A DNA stretch of 64,000 nucleotides from the NCBI GenBank assembly GCA_023412495.1, contig JAEYNP010000108.1:92358-156357 (forward strand), given 5' to 3'. The stretch's first letter is position 1, and each line of letters opens with the position of its first letter. The position numbers and the translations under genes were made by a program. The notes below the pieces were generated by a model. It had not been told where the DNA came from. It saw only the letters and a list, made by a program, of their open reading frames with translations, and ran no database searches. Origin of the DNA: Pseudomonadota bacterium. GTDB lineage: Bacteria; Desulfobacterota; Desulfobulbia; Desulfobulbales; Desulfocapsaceae. Shown here in pieces: positions 10,956 through 19,006 of this stretch.

Positions 10956-11135
10956 ATGAAGCTTGAATTCTTCGTGAATGGCGAGTGGATGAACGGGAAG
11001 GATACCCCGCCAGAACGCCGCAGGGGTGCTGATAGGCGTAGTGGTGCAGACCGGAGGGTTTGCGGGAGACGGCGATCGGATGACCCGCCGGCGTCGATTG
11101 GCAGCCTGAATAGCGATTTTCTGATAGAGAGATAG
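10956..11135 (+). CDS. Small Arg/Asp-repeat protein
   Basis: A 59-residue frame starting MKLEFFVNGEWM with a repeated basic/acidic segment RRGADRRSGADRR in the middle. Such (E)RRxGxDRR repeats occur in small uncharacterised proteins of deltaproteobacteria. The ATG at 10956 follows GGGGGTGAGAGG; an upstream in-frame ATG at 10917 would add 13 residues. It is isolated between decayed stretches, and a strong hairpin follows at 11179-11217. The function is unknown. Confidence 0.45.
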   Translation: MKLEFFVNGEWMNGKDTPPERRRGADRRSGADRRVCGRRRSDDPPASIGSLNSDFLIER

Positions 11136-11178
11136 AGGAGTGGCGAATTCTTTGCCACAGTAGCCATCAATACCTATA

Positions 11179-11217
11179 GCCGCCACCCCCTCACAGGCTT
11201 CAAGGGGGAGTGGCGGC
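11179..11217. repeat. GC-rich hairpin
   Basis: GCCGCCAC-CCCCT pairs with AGGGGG-A-GTGGCGGC around a 10-base loop. It lies 43 bases after the small RRGADRR ORF. There is no T-run, so it may be a terminator variant or a structural relic. Confidence 0.5.
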
Positions 11218-11520
11218 CCCGGGTTGTGCATGCCTATTGCCTACTGGCCTTCAACCCCTCGTTATAGAGGTAACGAAAGAGTTCTGGGTTGATCATCTTC
11301 AGGTTTGACAGCAGATTTCGCCTCTCCTCGGAACTGGACGATGCATTGAGTCTGGCTGTCCAATAACCATACTCCTTCGAGGGTCCGGAGTGTAGGCTTC
11401 CTGGGTTGCCTCGGGAGCTTTTGCCTGCTTTCCAGGCTGGGCCCCGGGCACTGCCGGTAACTCATCTGGGATCCCCGTGCTCGTATCGAGTAACATTTTC
11501 CGGACATATTAATTATCTAA

Positions 11521-11569
11521 GTGGTCAGTTTTCGGTGATCACAGGTGGTCAATTTTCGGTCGTCATTCG
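11521..11569 (+). repeat. Relic of an IS21-type terminal repeat
   Basis: Two imperfect tandem copies of about 24 bases beginning GTGGTCAGTTTTCGGT and GTGGTCAATTTTCGGT. Such multiple GTGGTCAATTTTCGG-type repeats are typical of IS21-family ends. No istA/istB remnant is recognised beside it, so it is a solo end left by decay or excision. The flanking 11218-11686 holds no gene I can support. Confidence 0.5.
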
Positions 11570-11686
11570 CAGGAGATTTAAGGTACAAACCGGGATCTGA
11601 TCGAGGTCGAGTCTATTCGATTCACTCATCAAAGCTGGAAGAAAAGAGAGGATATAAGATCTGAAATCTCACTTGAGGTGGCGTAT

Positions 11687-11974
11687 TCAGAATCTGTTAG
11701 GTTCACGGGTCATATCCATTGATTTTCCAGGCTGATCGTCACTATGAACCTGTGTCGGTTTTTGTGGGGTTTCGAATCGCGGGGAAACACCTAACTCCTG
11801 CTGGATTGACTGTTGCCGCTCGAGTTGCTGTGGATCTGTCCTCTCAGACCGTTCCTGCTGAAATGCCTGGTCTTGTGATTGGAGTCGCCCCGTATTTTGA
11901 CAAGCCGTGAGCAAAACAGTTGAAAGAACTATCGAGGAAATAATCAGCTTCATCATCATGTGCTTCATCATCAT
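11687..11974 (-). CDS. Small putative lipoprotein
   Basis: About 95 residues. An N-terminal hydrophobic stretch (LIISSIVLSTVLLTAC) ends in a lipobox LTAC with the acylated Cys followed by Gln-Asn, then a Gln-, Glu- and Arg-rich mature part. Several clustered ATG codons are possible because ATGATGATGAAGC is present twice; 11974 and 11959 are both reasonable, and both give a proper signal peptide. It would be anchored in the inner or outer membrane. The function is unknown. It lies in a poorly coding stretch without clear operon partners. Confidence 0.55.
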   Translation of the reverse strand: MMMKHMMMKLIISSIVLSTVLLTACQNTGRLQSQDQAFQQERSERTDPQQLERQQSIQQELGVSPRFETPQKPTQVHSDDQPGKSMDMTREPNRF

Positions 11975-12190
11975 GTTAAGGGATGAAATAGCAGGAAATG
12001 AGGTAACCCTGCTACCCTGTCGCAACTTTTTAGAGTTTCGATTTAGGCCAGTGGCTTTGCGTCCCTATCTTTCGATCAGGTTTGCTTTTCCCTACCTGAC
12101 AATCTGGTCATCAAGCAAGAAGGGTCAAGTGTTTTTATACGGGGAGGTCCAATTTGTTTTTTGCAGCTCTTGTCTGGTACAAATCCCTTT

Positions 12191-12400
12191 TCAGGATGAA
12201 GCTGTATTCCCCGGTTCCTGCGTCTCTGGCTGCAACTCGTTTACTCTTGAAGTAGCCGTGGGGGGTGTCGAACCATTTTTCTCAGAGACGTCCTCAAAGG
12301 AAAATATGCTTGATATCACGAAGCAAATCATGATATGAATCTGCTGCCGATGTTGCCGTGAAGTTATTTTTTCCCCATTAACCCGTTTGGATTCTCTCAT
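12191..12400 (-). CDS. Doubtful small ORF
   Basis: A 69-codon minus-strand frame with a central hydrophobic stretch (IMICFVISSIFSF) and a Thr/Ser/Pro/Glu-rich tail. It overlaps the start of the acyltransferase gene by a few bases on the opposite strand. No recognised domain and no clear ribosome binding site. It may be noise. Confidence 0.25.
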   Translation of the reverse strand: MRESKRVNGEKITSRQHRQQIHIMICFVISSIFSFEDVSEKNGSTPPTATSRVNELQPETQEPGNTASS

Positions 12401-13205
12401 GCATAAACTTCAATACAGCGGGTCCATCTATCGTACCACCGAGCAATCCTTGGCGCTCCCCTCCAGGTTGTTCCCCTCCATGCTGTTTTATCTGCGTCTG
12501 ATCGGGATAGTCATTCGGGCAAGCAACAAGGCCAAAGCCGGTAAGTATACAGATTCAGATTGGATTGAGAGCAGCCATGAGGTTTTGCAGAGGTTAGAGC
12601 AGGTGGGGGTCAAAGTCGAAATATCCGGAATAGAGAATGTCGTAGGGCAGAGCGGCCCGGTGGTGTTCATCGGCAACCATATGAGCATGATGGAGACTGT
12701 GGTGCTGCCGGTAATACTCCAGCCCATTAAGCCGATCACCTTTGTCGTCAAGGATAGCCTTCTGGCGTATCCGGTGTTTCAGCATGTCATGCGGTCTCGC
12801 AATCCTATTGCAGTAAGCCGGACGAACCCTCGCCAGGATCTCAAGGTCGTCATGGCAGAGGGGCAGGAGCGTCTGCAAAAAGGCATATCGGTAGTCGTCT
12901 TTCCCCAGACCACCAGATCATACAGCTTTTCCGCGAATGAAATGAGCTCGATAGGGGTAAAACTGGCCAAAAAAGCAGGCGTGCCTGTCATTCCGGTGGC
13001 CATCAAAACCGACTGCTGGCAAAATGGACTATGGATCAAGGATTGTGGACGTCTGGACACGAGGAAAACGGCTCATTTTGCCTTTGGCAAGCCGATCACA
13101 AAGGTGCTGGGCAAGGGCGACGAAGAGCAGGCGGTCGTCAATGCCTTCATCGCGAGAAAACTGCAAATGTGGGGAGGGGAAGTACAGTTGATTGAAAGAT
13201 GCTAA
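12399..13205 (+). CDS. PlsC-like acyltransferase with HX4E variant motif
   Basis: A 268-residue protein of the lysophospholipid acyltransferase (LPLAT) superfamily. The catalytic block reads GNHMSMMETVVLP, that is H-x4-E where the family normally has H-x4-D. The acyl-acceptor block VVVFPQTTRS stands where FPEGTRS is usual, so the usual Glu is Gln. AKKAGVPVIPVAIKT is the fourth block. The fold is clear, but two changes in the active-site motifs make standard acylglycerol-phosphate acyltransferase activity uncertain. A TTG at 12387 is an alternative start. No N-terminal membrane anchor stands out beyond a hydrophobic MLFYLRLIGIVIRA. Confidence 0.8.
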   Translation: MHKLQYSGSIYRTTEQSLALPSRLFPSMLFYLRLIGIVIRASNKAKAGKYTDSDWIESSHEVLQRLEQVGVKVEISGIENVVGQSGPVVFIGNHMSMMETVVLPVILQPIKPITFVVKDSLLAYPVFQHVMRSRNPIAVSRTNPRQDLKVVMAEGQERLQKGISVVVFPQTTRSYSFSANEMSSIGVKLAKKAGVPVIPVAIKTDCWQNGLWIKDCGRLDTRKTAHFAFGKPITKVLGKGDEEQAVVNAFIARKLQMWGGEVQLIERC

Positions 13206-13255
13206 CCCAGGAAAACAGGTAATCCCTGGGTTACGGTCCGATTTAGGAATTGATT

Positions 13256-13615
13256 TCAGACTTCGTCCCCATCGTCCTCTTCGAGGAATTCGTCTTCATC
13301 GAGTTCTTCCTCGTCCAGATCTTCGTCGAGATTCTCGTCTTCCTCCTCTACATCGATGTAGGCATCGTCATCGGTTTCCATGTCTTCATCTTCTTCGAAG
13401 GTGTTTTGACGGATGGCTTTGGGGATTTTTGATTCCGGGAGGACCAACTCGGTAATTTTAGCCATCTCATCCTTGAGATCGGGATCCTTCAAACACACCT
13501 CGCAGGTCGCGGCATGCTGTTCCATAAATGAAACCATGCGGGCTGGGGCCATGGTCTCCTGCCGGACGTTGATATACCATGACTTTATCATTTTTATCAA
13601 TCTTTCGCACTGCAT
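13256..13615 (-). CDS. Hypothetical protein with zinc-knuckle-like head and acidic tail
   Basis: A 119-residue protein. The N-terminal half contains FMEQHAATCEVCLKDPDL, whose H-x3-C-x2-C spacing resembles an anti-sigma-type zinc motif. The C-terminal 47 residues are extraordinarily acidic (32 Asp or Glu). It might bind a basic partner or metal; no function is assigned. An alternative start at Met 9 (13591) is possible. It is convergent with the acyltransferase gene and its promoter region abuts that of tRNA-Sec. Confidence 0.7.
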   Translation of the reverse strand: MQCERLIKMIKSWYINVRQETMAPARMVSFMEQHAATCEVCLKDPDLKDEMAKITELVLPESKIPKAIRQNTFEEDEDMETDDDAYIDVEEEDENLDEDLDEEELDEDEFLEEDDGDEV

Positions 13616-13717
13616 GTGAAATTTGCGCTTGTTCGTTAGTAAGTGGTGAAAGGCAGGGCGAGCGCCAAGCCTCAGCGGATGAAACCAGATAAACCCAACT
13701 AATATAATAAATAGTTG

Positions 13718-13746
13718 TTTTCAAGGTCAACACCTATTAGTATAAT
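13718..13746 (+). promoter_or_regulatory. Candidate tRNA-Sec promoter
   Basis: A perfect -10 TATAAT at 13741-13746 lies 23 bases before the tRNA. A weak -35 (TTTTCA) stands 17 bp upstream. Confidence 0.5.
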
Positions 13747-13768
13747 TGCTCCTTTTGCTGTGGACAAT

Positions 13769-13866
13769 GGAAGTGGATAGGGCACTGGTGGCTCTCCCGG
13801 ACTTCAAATCCGGTGTAGCGGGTTAATAGCCCGTTAGGTGGGTTCGATTCCCATGCACTTCCGCCA
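13769..13866 (+). tRNA. selC: tRNA-Sec (TCA)
   Basis: A 98-base tRNA with the features of bacterial selenocysteine tRNA: a long acceptor (GGAAGTGG/CACTTCC), an extended D stem, the anticodon loop CTTCAAA (anticodon TCA), a long variable arm (GCGGGTTAATAGCCCGT) and an encoded CCA. It is charged with Ser and converted to Sec for UGA recoding. Its 3' 26 bases are duplicated at 23605-23630, marking it as the integration site of the following island. Confidence 0.96.
13841..13866 (+). repeat. attL-like repeat (3' end of tRNA-Sec)
   Basis: The last 26 bases of selC, from GGTTCGATTC to CCGCCA. An exact copy lies at 23605-23630, 9.76 kb away. Confidence 0.9.
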
Positions 13867-13944
13867 GACTCCACTCTAAATGTCTTTTCATTTTGGCATC
13901 TTGGAGCATGGTTCAGCGGCTTCCACTCCTGTTCGGTCAACGTT

Positions 13945-15170
13945 TCAGTCAACATTTGCAGAAAACAGCTCCGGTTTCTCTGCCATTTCTTCGGAATTCT
14001 TCAGCCTGAATTCTGCCAGTTTTTTCATCGCCTCGTGCAGGTCTGAATCCTCGATGATGTTGTAGTGGGTATCCATGTCCCGGTGATCGGCGTGACCCAC
14101 GATTGCATCCATGACGCTCTTGTGGACTCCGGCCCGGCGCATCTCGGTTTTGAATGTGCGGCGCAGGTCATGAAAGATCCAGCCGCCGTCGGTTTCACGC
14201 CCCCAGGGGATTCCCGCGGCATCGGAAGCAGTCTTCAGCCCGGTTGTGAATGCCCGCGTGATGGGTTTGTTTTGATAGGTGAAGACGTAGCCGATGATTC
14301 CGGCGGCCCGCAGGAATCTGCCATCTCTCGTTAAGATACCATAAACTGCATCCGAGATCGGCACCTTTTTTGCCCGGCCTTCTTTGGTTATCTCAGCTGG
14401 GAGAGTAATAATGCGCTTCCGCAGATCGATCATCGACCACTTGAGTTTCATAATCTCTCCGGCGTGGCACCCGGTCCAATAGCCGAAGAGCAGTAAGTCC
14501 TTTGTGTGCTGGCTGCCGGTGCAGTCGTAGAGCTTGTGGAATTCTGCCGGAGTCAAAATTCTTCTGCGGCATTCGAGCCCCGTTTCTTGCCGGCAAGCAG
14601 ATTCTTGTTCTTCCGGAACGGCCGAAGGCTGGTCACGTCGATGAGTTCATCGTTTTCGGCCTTTATGAGCATGGTTTTGACATAGTTCAAAAGGTTATCA
14701 ATTGTCTTGGGCTTGAAGCCATTCTCGGCAAGGATAATCTGGAAATTGTCAAGATCCGTCACTTTGATATCCGAGATTCTCGATTCGCCAAAAGTCTTGT
14801 TGAAAGTCGTCAGATAGGTCCGGATGGTAGCATAAGATTTCAGTTGGCGGACTGTCGGTTGCCCGAGATACCAATCGGCCAGTTTGTTAAAAGTGATCCT
14901 TGCGTCTGACCGGATATCCAGTAGCCGATTCTCAGCTTTCTGAACCGAACGTTTCGCATCTGCTTTCCGGGCATCATCGATGCTGTAGCCGTTCAACCCC
15001 TCGAAAGAATCGACCGATTGGCGCGTCTGCTTCCCATTGACGCGAAAGTTGATCCAGTACTTGACCCGCATTGACCGCTTTGCGCGGTCGAGATCCTCGC
15101 CGCAAGAGCAAACCTTGTTCTTGATCTATTGCTTTCGGCTACAGATGGGGCATTCAGCGAGTAAACCCAT
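13945..15170 (-). pseudogene. Tyrosine recombinase (island integrase), inactivated
   Basis: Reading from ATG 15170 the protein begins MGLLAECPICSRKQ, then hits an amber codon (15126-15128). It continues IKNKVCSCGEDLDRAKRS into the Arm/SAM-like domain. A frameshift near 14553-14558 separates the core-binding part (15071-14553) from the catalytic part (14556-13945). In the catalytic domain HDLRRT, GHADH and the nucleophile region DTHY are present, but the first catalytic Arg is His (TGCHAGE where TGxRxGE is expected). The N-terminal Cys pairs resemble a zinc ribbon found in related integrases. Three independent lesions make loss of activity very likely. Confidence 0.9.
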
Positions 15171-15384
15171 GGTTACTTCGACGCTAATCTGGAAAGCGCC
15201 AGTTCTGCCAATGTAAATTGAGCCACCTGCAGTACCGCAAGTCTCCTCAGCAATCCTTCCCTCTTCCTTTTCCATTTAGGTTCAACAAGGTTTTCAAACG
15301 GGCGATCGCCCCCGGCAATACTTCACCCCCCAGTTCGTCCAAGATCTGCTTTCTTGATGGAAACAGTTACATCAAGGAGAGCAG

Positions 15385-15807
15385 ATGGGTTCGAGGCGTC
15401 GTTGTAAACACTGCGGGGAATTTTTTTCTCCACGGCCACAAAATCCCGAGCAAAGCTACTGTTCATTGGCTGAGTGCCAGAAGGCGCGGAAGCGTGAATG
15501 GAAGAGGCACAAGCTGGCGAACGATCCGTCGTATCGGGAAAATCAACGTGCTGCCAATCGAGAGTGGCGGCAGAGAAATCCTGGCTATTGGCGGGAATAT
15601 CGGGCGCGGCACCAAGAATACACGGAGCGAAATCGGAAGGAGCAGAAAGAGCGGAACCGAAGACGAAAAGAGATTGCAAAGAGCGACGCGTCAATCCCGA
15701 AAAACCGCATCAGTTCGGGGCGTTACCAGTTGATCCCGGTGACGGGGACAATGTTTGCAAAGAGCGACGCGTCAATTGTGGAAATCACCGTTGTCTCGGG
15801 AGGATAG
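15385..15807 (+). CDS. Cys-motif, Arg-rich basic protein of the IS21-like element
   Basis: A 140-residue protein. The N terminus has a zinc-ribbon-like CKHCGEFF then YCSLAECQKARK pattern (C-x2-C and C-x4-C), followed by an extremely Arg/Glu-rich helical segment. The C-terminal part contains two copies of AKSDASI encoded by a 22-bp direct DNA repeat. A clear AAGGAG precedes ATG 15385. The zinc ribbon plus basic tail suggests DNA binding. Position before parB in the same orientation suggests one operon. I know no function for it. Confidence 0.7.
   Translation: MGSRRRCKHCGEFFSPRPQNPEQSYCSLAECQKARKREWKRHKLANDPSYRENQRAANREWRQRNPGYWREYRARHQEYTERNRKEQKERNRRRKEIAKSDASIPKNRISSGRYQLIPVTGTMFAKSDASIVEITVVSGG
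15674..15776 (+). repeat. 22-bp direct repeats with GACGCGTC palindrome
   Basis: Two copies beginning TTGCAAAGAGCGACGCGTCA, at 15674-15695 and 15755-15776; each contains the 8-bp palindrome GACGCGTC. A degenerate third copy (TTGCAAAGAGATGACTCG) begins at 15815. They end about 100 bases before the parB-like gene and are candidate binding sites for its product. Confidence 0.7.
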
Positions 15808-15878
15808 AGCGAGAAAGCAACCGATTGCAAAGAGATGACTCGAAAGCTTTCCGGCAGACATCCTGATAAAAAGGGGGC

Positions 15879-16952
15879 ATGGATACTCTACAGATCGAGA
15901 TACATCGCCTGGAACTGCGTTACAGCCATATCCGAATCAAATCGCCGGCAAGGGTCCGGTCGCTGGTGCAGTCGATAGCCGACCACGGCCAGCTGCAGCC
16001 GTTGGTGGTGGTGGCGGCTGCGGACGATCGGCTGATACTGATCGACGGCTATCAGCGGCTTGCGGCTCTGCGGCAATTGGGCCGGGATACCGCGGCGGTT
16101 ATGCGGTTGGAGGCGGGAGAGGAACAGGCGATCCTCCAGTTGCTGGTTCGCCGCGGCGATCGACCGCTGGAAGCGATCGAGGTCGCCGGGTTTATCCAGG
16201 AACTGCACCGTCGTTTCAACCAGACGCTTGGCGAGATTGGCCGGCGGATCGGCCGGGACAAATCCTGGGTTAAGCGCCATCTCGATCTTCTCGAGGCCCT
16301 GCCCGAGGAGGTGCTGCGGCAGGTTCAGGCGGGCACGGTCTCGACCTGGGCCGCCGGGCGAATCCTGGCGCCGTTGGCGCGCGCCAACCCGGAGGCGGCG
16401 GCAAAGCTCGCGGCCAAACTCAACCAGAATCCCTTGACCACCCGGCAACTGCAAACCTTTTACGACCATTACCGGCAGGCCAGTCGACCGACCCGGGACA
16501 AGATGATCGAGAGTCCGGGAATATTCCTCAAGTCTCTCGCGGCGGATAAAGAAAAAAAGGATGACGGCCCGGAAGCCGGATGGCAGCAAGGTGTCCGGGC
16601 AGTGTGCGGTATCCTCCGGCGCCTTACAAAGACCGTGGTGCAGGTATTCTCTCCCGACCAAGAAAAAGAACTCCTCGACCAGACCGCCCAAATGGCCGGG
16701 CTCCTCAAAGAACTCCAGAAAATCCTAACCGAACTCAGCGGACATGATAGACCCGAGCAAAGAAGAGTTGATCAGGGAACTGGCCAGGAACGGATCGAGC
16801 CAGCGGGAGATTGCGGAACTCCTCAAAATCTCCCGGAACACCGTACGACGAGTCCTCGACAGTCCGGCCACCCGGCCAGCAACGAAAAAAGAGTCGCGCT
16901 ACGCCGACCATCTGCCGATCATCAAGGAGCTCCTCCAGCAATGCCGCGGTAA
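15879..16952 (+). CDS. ParB/Spo0J-like DNA-binding protein
   Basis: A 357-codon frame. Residues about 5-90 form a ParB N-terminal domain with the signature DGYQRLAALRQLG. Residues about 105-140 form an HTH (TLGEIGRRIGRDKSWVKRHL) like KorB/ParB. The C terminus is charged. The last about 70 codons overlap istA in another frame and read as low-quality Arg/Pro/Gln-rich sequence, so the original protein may have ended near the istA ATG. ParB proteins bind parS and may use CTP; here the likely role is in transposition targeting or element partition, which is inference. The ATG follows AAGGGGGC. Confidence 0.82.
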   Translation: MDTLQIEIHRLELRYSHIRIKSPARVRSLVQSIADHGQLQPLVVVAAADDRLILIDGYQRLAALRQLGRDTAAVMRLEAGEEQAILQLLVRRGDRPLEAIEVAGFIQELHRRFNQTLGEIGRRIGRDKSWVKRHLDLLEALPEEVLRQVQAGTVSTWAAGRILAPLARANPEAAAKLAAKLNQNPLTTRQLQTFYDHYRQASRPTRDKMIESPGIFLKSLAADKEKKDDGPEAGWQQGVRAVCGILRRLTKTVVQVFSPDQEKELLDQTAQMAGLLKELQKILTELSGHDRPEQRRVDQGTGQERIEPAGDCGTPQNLPEHRTTSPRQSGHPASNEKRVALRRPSADHQGAPPAMPR

Positions 16953-18126
16953 TCTCGTCCGGGTCCAGGAGGAACTGGCCACCCGGCATCGGATCGAGAT
17001 CCCCTATCAGTCGCTGACCTGGCTGGTCCGCGACCGCCAGTTACGGGAGCCGGCCGTCAAACGGGCCGGCCAGTACCACTTCGCCCCGGGGGAAGAGCTG
17101 CAACACGATACCTCGCCCCATCGCCTGACCCTGGCCGGGCGCGAGGTTACCGGCCAATGCGCTGCCCTGGTCCTGGCCTACAGCCGGCGATTGTTCATCC
17201 AGTATTACCCTCGCTTTACCCGCTTTGAATGCCGGGTCTTCCTCGCCGAGGCGCTCGCTTACCTGGGCGGAAGCTGCCCCCGGTGCGTCATCGACAACAC
17301 CTCGGTGATCGTCTGCGCAGGGAGCGGCGCCGAAGCGGTAATGGCCCCGGAGATGGAGATGTTCGGCCGCATCTATGCCATGGAATTTATGGCCCATCGG
17401 GTGAAAAATCCGGATCGGAAGGCACGGGTGGAAAGGCCTTTTGCCTATGTCGAAAACAATTTCCTGGCCGGCAGGACCTTCGACGACTGGCAGGATCTCA
17501 ACCGCCAGGCCAGGGACTGGTGCGATCACGTCGCCAACCGCAAAGAGAAGAAAGACCTCGGTATGAGTCCGGATGCTGCCTGGCTCCTGGAAAAACCCGC
17601 CCTCCAGGCCCTGCCGCAGGTACCCCCGCCGGTCTACGAATCGTATCCGCGTACCGTCGACCAGGAAGGCTACGTCCATCTCGACACCAACCGCTACTCG
17701 GTACCGGAGACCTTGATCGGTAAGGATGTCGAAGTCCTCAAATATTGGCAGCGGGTGGTGGTCTACCACGATCGCCGGCTGGTCGCCGAACATCCGCGGG
17801 TGCTGCAGGGCAGGGACAAACGGGTCACCGCGCCGGGGCACCATCTGCCTCTCTGCCGTAAAAAGGCTTACCAGGGACCGAGCCGCGAAGAGCAACACCT
17901 CACCGGTCACCGCCCGGAACTGGACCGCTATCTCGGCGAACTCAAAAAAAGATCAAAAGGCCGCGGCCAAGTGCAACTCCGTCGCCTGCTTGAGCTGAAG
18001 CGCAGCTATCCCGCCGAGCCGTTTTTTGCAGCGATCCAGGAGGCCTTGCACTATGGCCTCTTCGATCTGACACGGCTCGAGAAGATGATCCTGAAAAACA
18101 CCAGAGGGTTCTTTGAACTGCCATGA
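16744..18126 (+). CDS. istA: IS21-family transposase IstA
   Basis: A 460-residue DDE transposase. An N-terminal HTH (REIAELLKISRNTVRRVL) occupies residues about 20-38, followed by the RNase-H-like core: LQHDTSPH (first Asp), CVIDNTSVIV (second Asp) and KARVERPFAYVENNF (catalytic Glu). The C-terminal beta-barrel includes YVHLDTNRYSVPE. It cuts and joins the element ends. Its stop overlaps the istB start (ATGA), so istA and istB are translationally coupled. All three acidic residues appear intact, so it may be active. Confidence 0.93.
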   Translation: MIDPSKEELIRELARNGSSQREIAELLKISRNTVRRVLDSPATRPATKKESRYADHLPIIKELLQQCRGNLVRVQEELATRHRIEIPYQSLTWLVRDRQLREPAVKRAGQYHFAPGEELQHDTSPHRLTLAGREVTGQCAALVLAYSRRLFIQYYPRFTRFECRVFLAEALAYLGGSCPRCVIDNTSVIVCAGSGAEAVMAPEMEMFGRIYAMEFMAHRVKNPDRKARVERPFAYVENNFLAGRTFDDWQDLNRQARDWCDHVANRKEKKDLGMSPDAAWLLEKPALQALPQVPPPVYESYPRTVDQEGYVHLDTNRYSVPETLIGKDVEVLKYWQRVVVYHDRRLVAEHPRVLQGRDKRVTAPGHHLPLCRKKAYQGPSREEQHLTGHRPELDRYLGELKKRSKGRGQVQLRRLLELKRSYPAEPFFAAIQEALHYGLFDLTRLEKMILKNTRGFFELP

Positions 18127-18854
18127 ACAATGACTTGACTGATCTCCTCGGCCAACTCCGCCTCACGGGAATGGCTGCCGCCTGCACTGAACTGTTGACC
18201 AGGGCGGAACGGGAGAACTGGGCGCACCAGCAACTCCTCGGCCAACTCCTGCACGAAGAACTCCGGCATCGCCGGGAGCGCAGCGTCCTGTACCGGCTCA
18301 GCCAGGCCAGGATCCCCTGGGCATGGACCCTCAACACCTTCCCCTTCGACCGCCAGCCATCCCTGAGCAAAACCCAGATCATGACCCTGGCCGGTCTCGA
18401 TTTTATCCGCCGCGGTGAAAATATCATCTTCAGCGGTTCCACCGGCACCGGCAAAAGCGGCCTGGCCGCAGGCATCTTGCGCCAGGCCCTGATCTCCGGC
18501 CTGCGAGGACGGTTTTACAGCGTCCAGGACCTGCTCGATCAGCTGTACGCCTCGCTTGCCGACCGCTCCACCCCAAAACTCCTGAAAACCCTCTGCCGCT
18601 ACGATTTACTCGTCCTCGACGAGCTAGGCTATTTAACCCTCACCCAGGAGCAGATGAACTGTTTCTTCAAGCTGATGAAGGAGCGTTACGAAGCCGGACG
18701 GCCGAGCATTATCACCACCAATCTCGCCTTCGATCAGTGGTATGATATTCTCAAGCCGAAAGACATGGTCGACGCTTTGCTCGATCGGCTGAAACACCGC
18801 TGCTGCCTGATCCATATCGACGGCGACTCTCTCCGCACCCCCGCCGCAGCCTGA
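18123..18854 (+). CDS. istB: IS21-family AAA+ helper ATPase IstB
   Basis: A 243-residue DnaC/DnaA-like AAA+ protein. The N-terminal part has the IstB-like helix pair (LRLTGMAAACTELL), then Walker A GSTGTGKSGLA near residue 100, Walker B LLVLDELGYL near 162 and the sensor region SIITTNLAFDQW. It assembles on target DNA and stimulates IstA. Length and motifs are complete. Confidence 0.94.
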   Translation: MNNDLTDLLGQLRLTGMAAACTELLTRAERENWAHQQLLGQLLHEELRHRRERSVLYRLSQARIPWAWTLNTFPFDRQPSLSKTQIMTLAGLDFIRRGENIIFSGSTGTGKSGLAAGILRQALISGLRGRFYSVQDLLDQLYASLADRSTPKLLKTLCRYDLLVLDELGYLTLTQEQMNCFFKLMKERYEAGRPSIITTNLAFDQWYDILKPKDMVDALLDRLKHRCCLIHIDGDSLRTPAAA

Positions 18855-18933
18855 TCTCGACTCCCAGGTGGCAACAGCCGGGGAGCCCTTCACCGATTCT
18901 TCCGTTGTGACATCCTCCTTGGCGGTAATGCCC

Positions 18934-19006
18934 GTCCTGGCAACCGCCACTTCCTCCGACGAGCGTATTTGAAGTGCCCATTCTCGGAAGTGGCGGTTGC
19001 CAGGAC
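18934..19006. repeat. Perfect 21-bp inverted repeat downstream of istB
   Basis: 18934-18954 is the exact reverse complement of 18986-19006, with a 31-base loop. The arm begins GTCCTGGCAACCGCC. It lies between istB and the right end of the element, in a 260-base stretch without genes. There is no T-run. Confidence 0.9.

Noticed and set aside
11907..12338. 143-codon plus-strand ORF
   Set aside because: Opposite to the lipoprotein gene for part of its length, with no start context or domain, and Cys/Phe-rich in the manner of noncoding AT-rich DNA.
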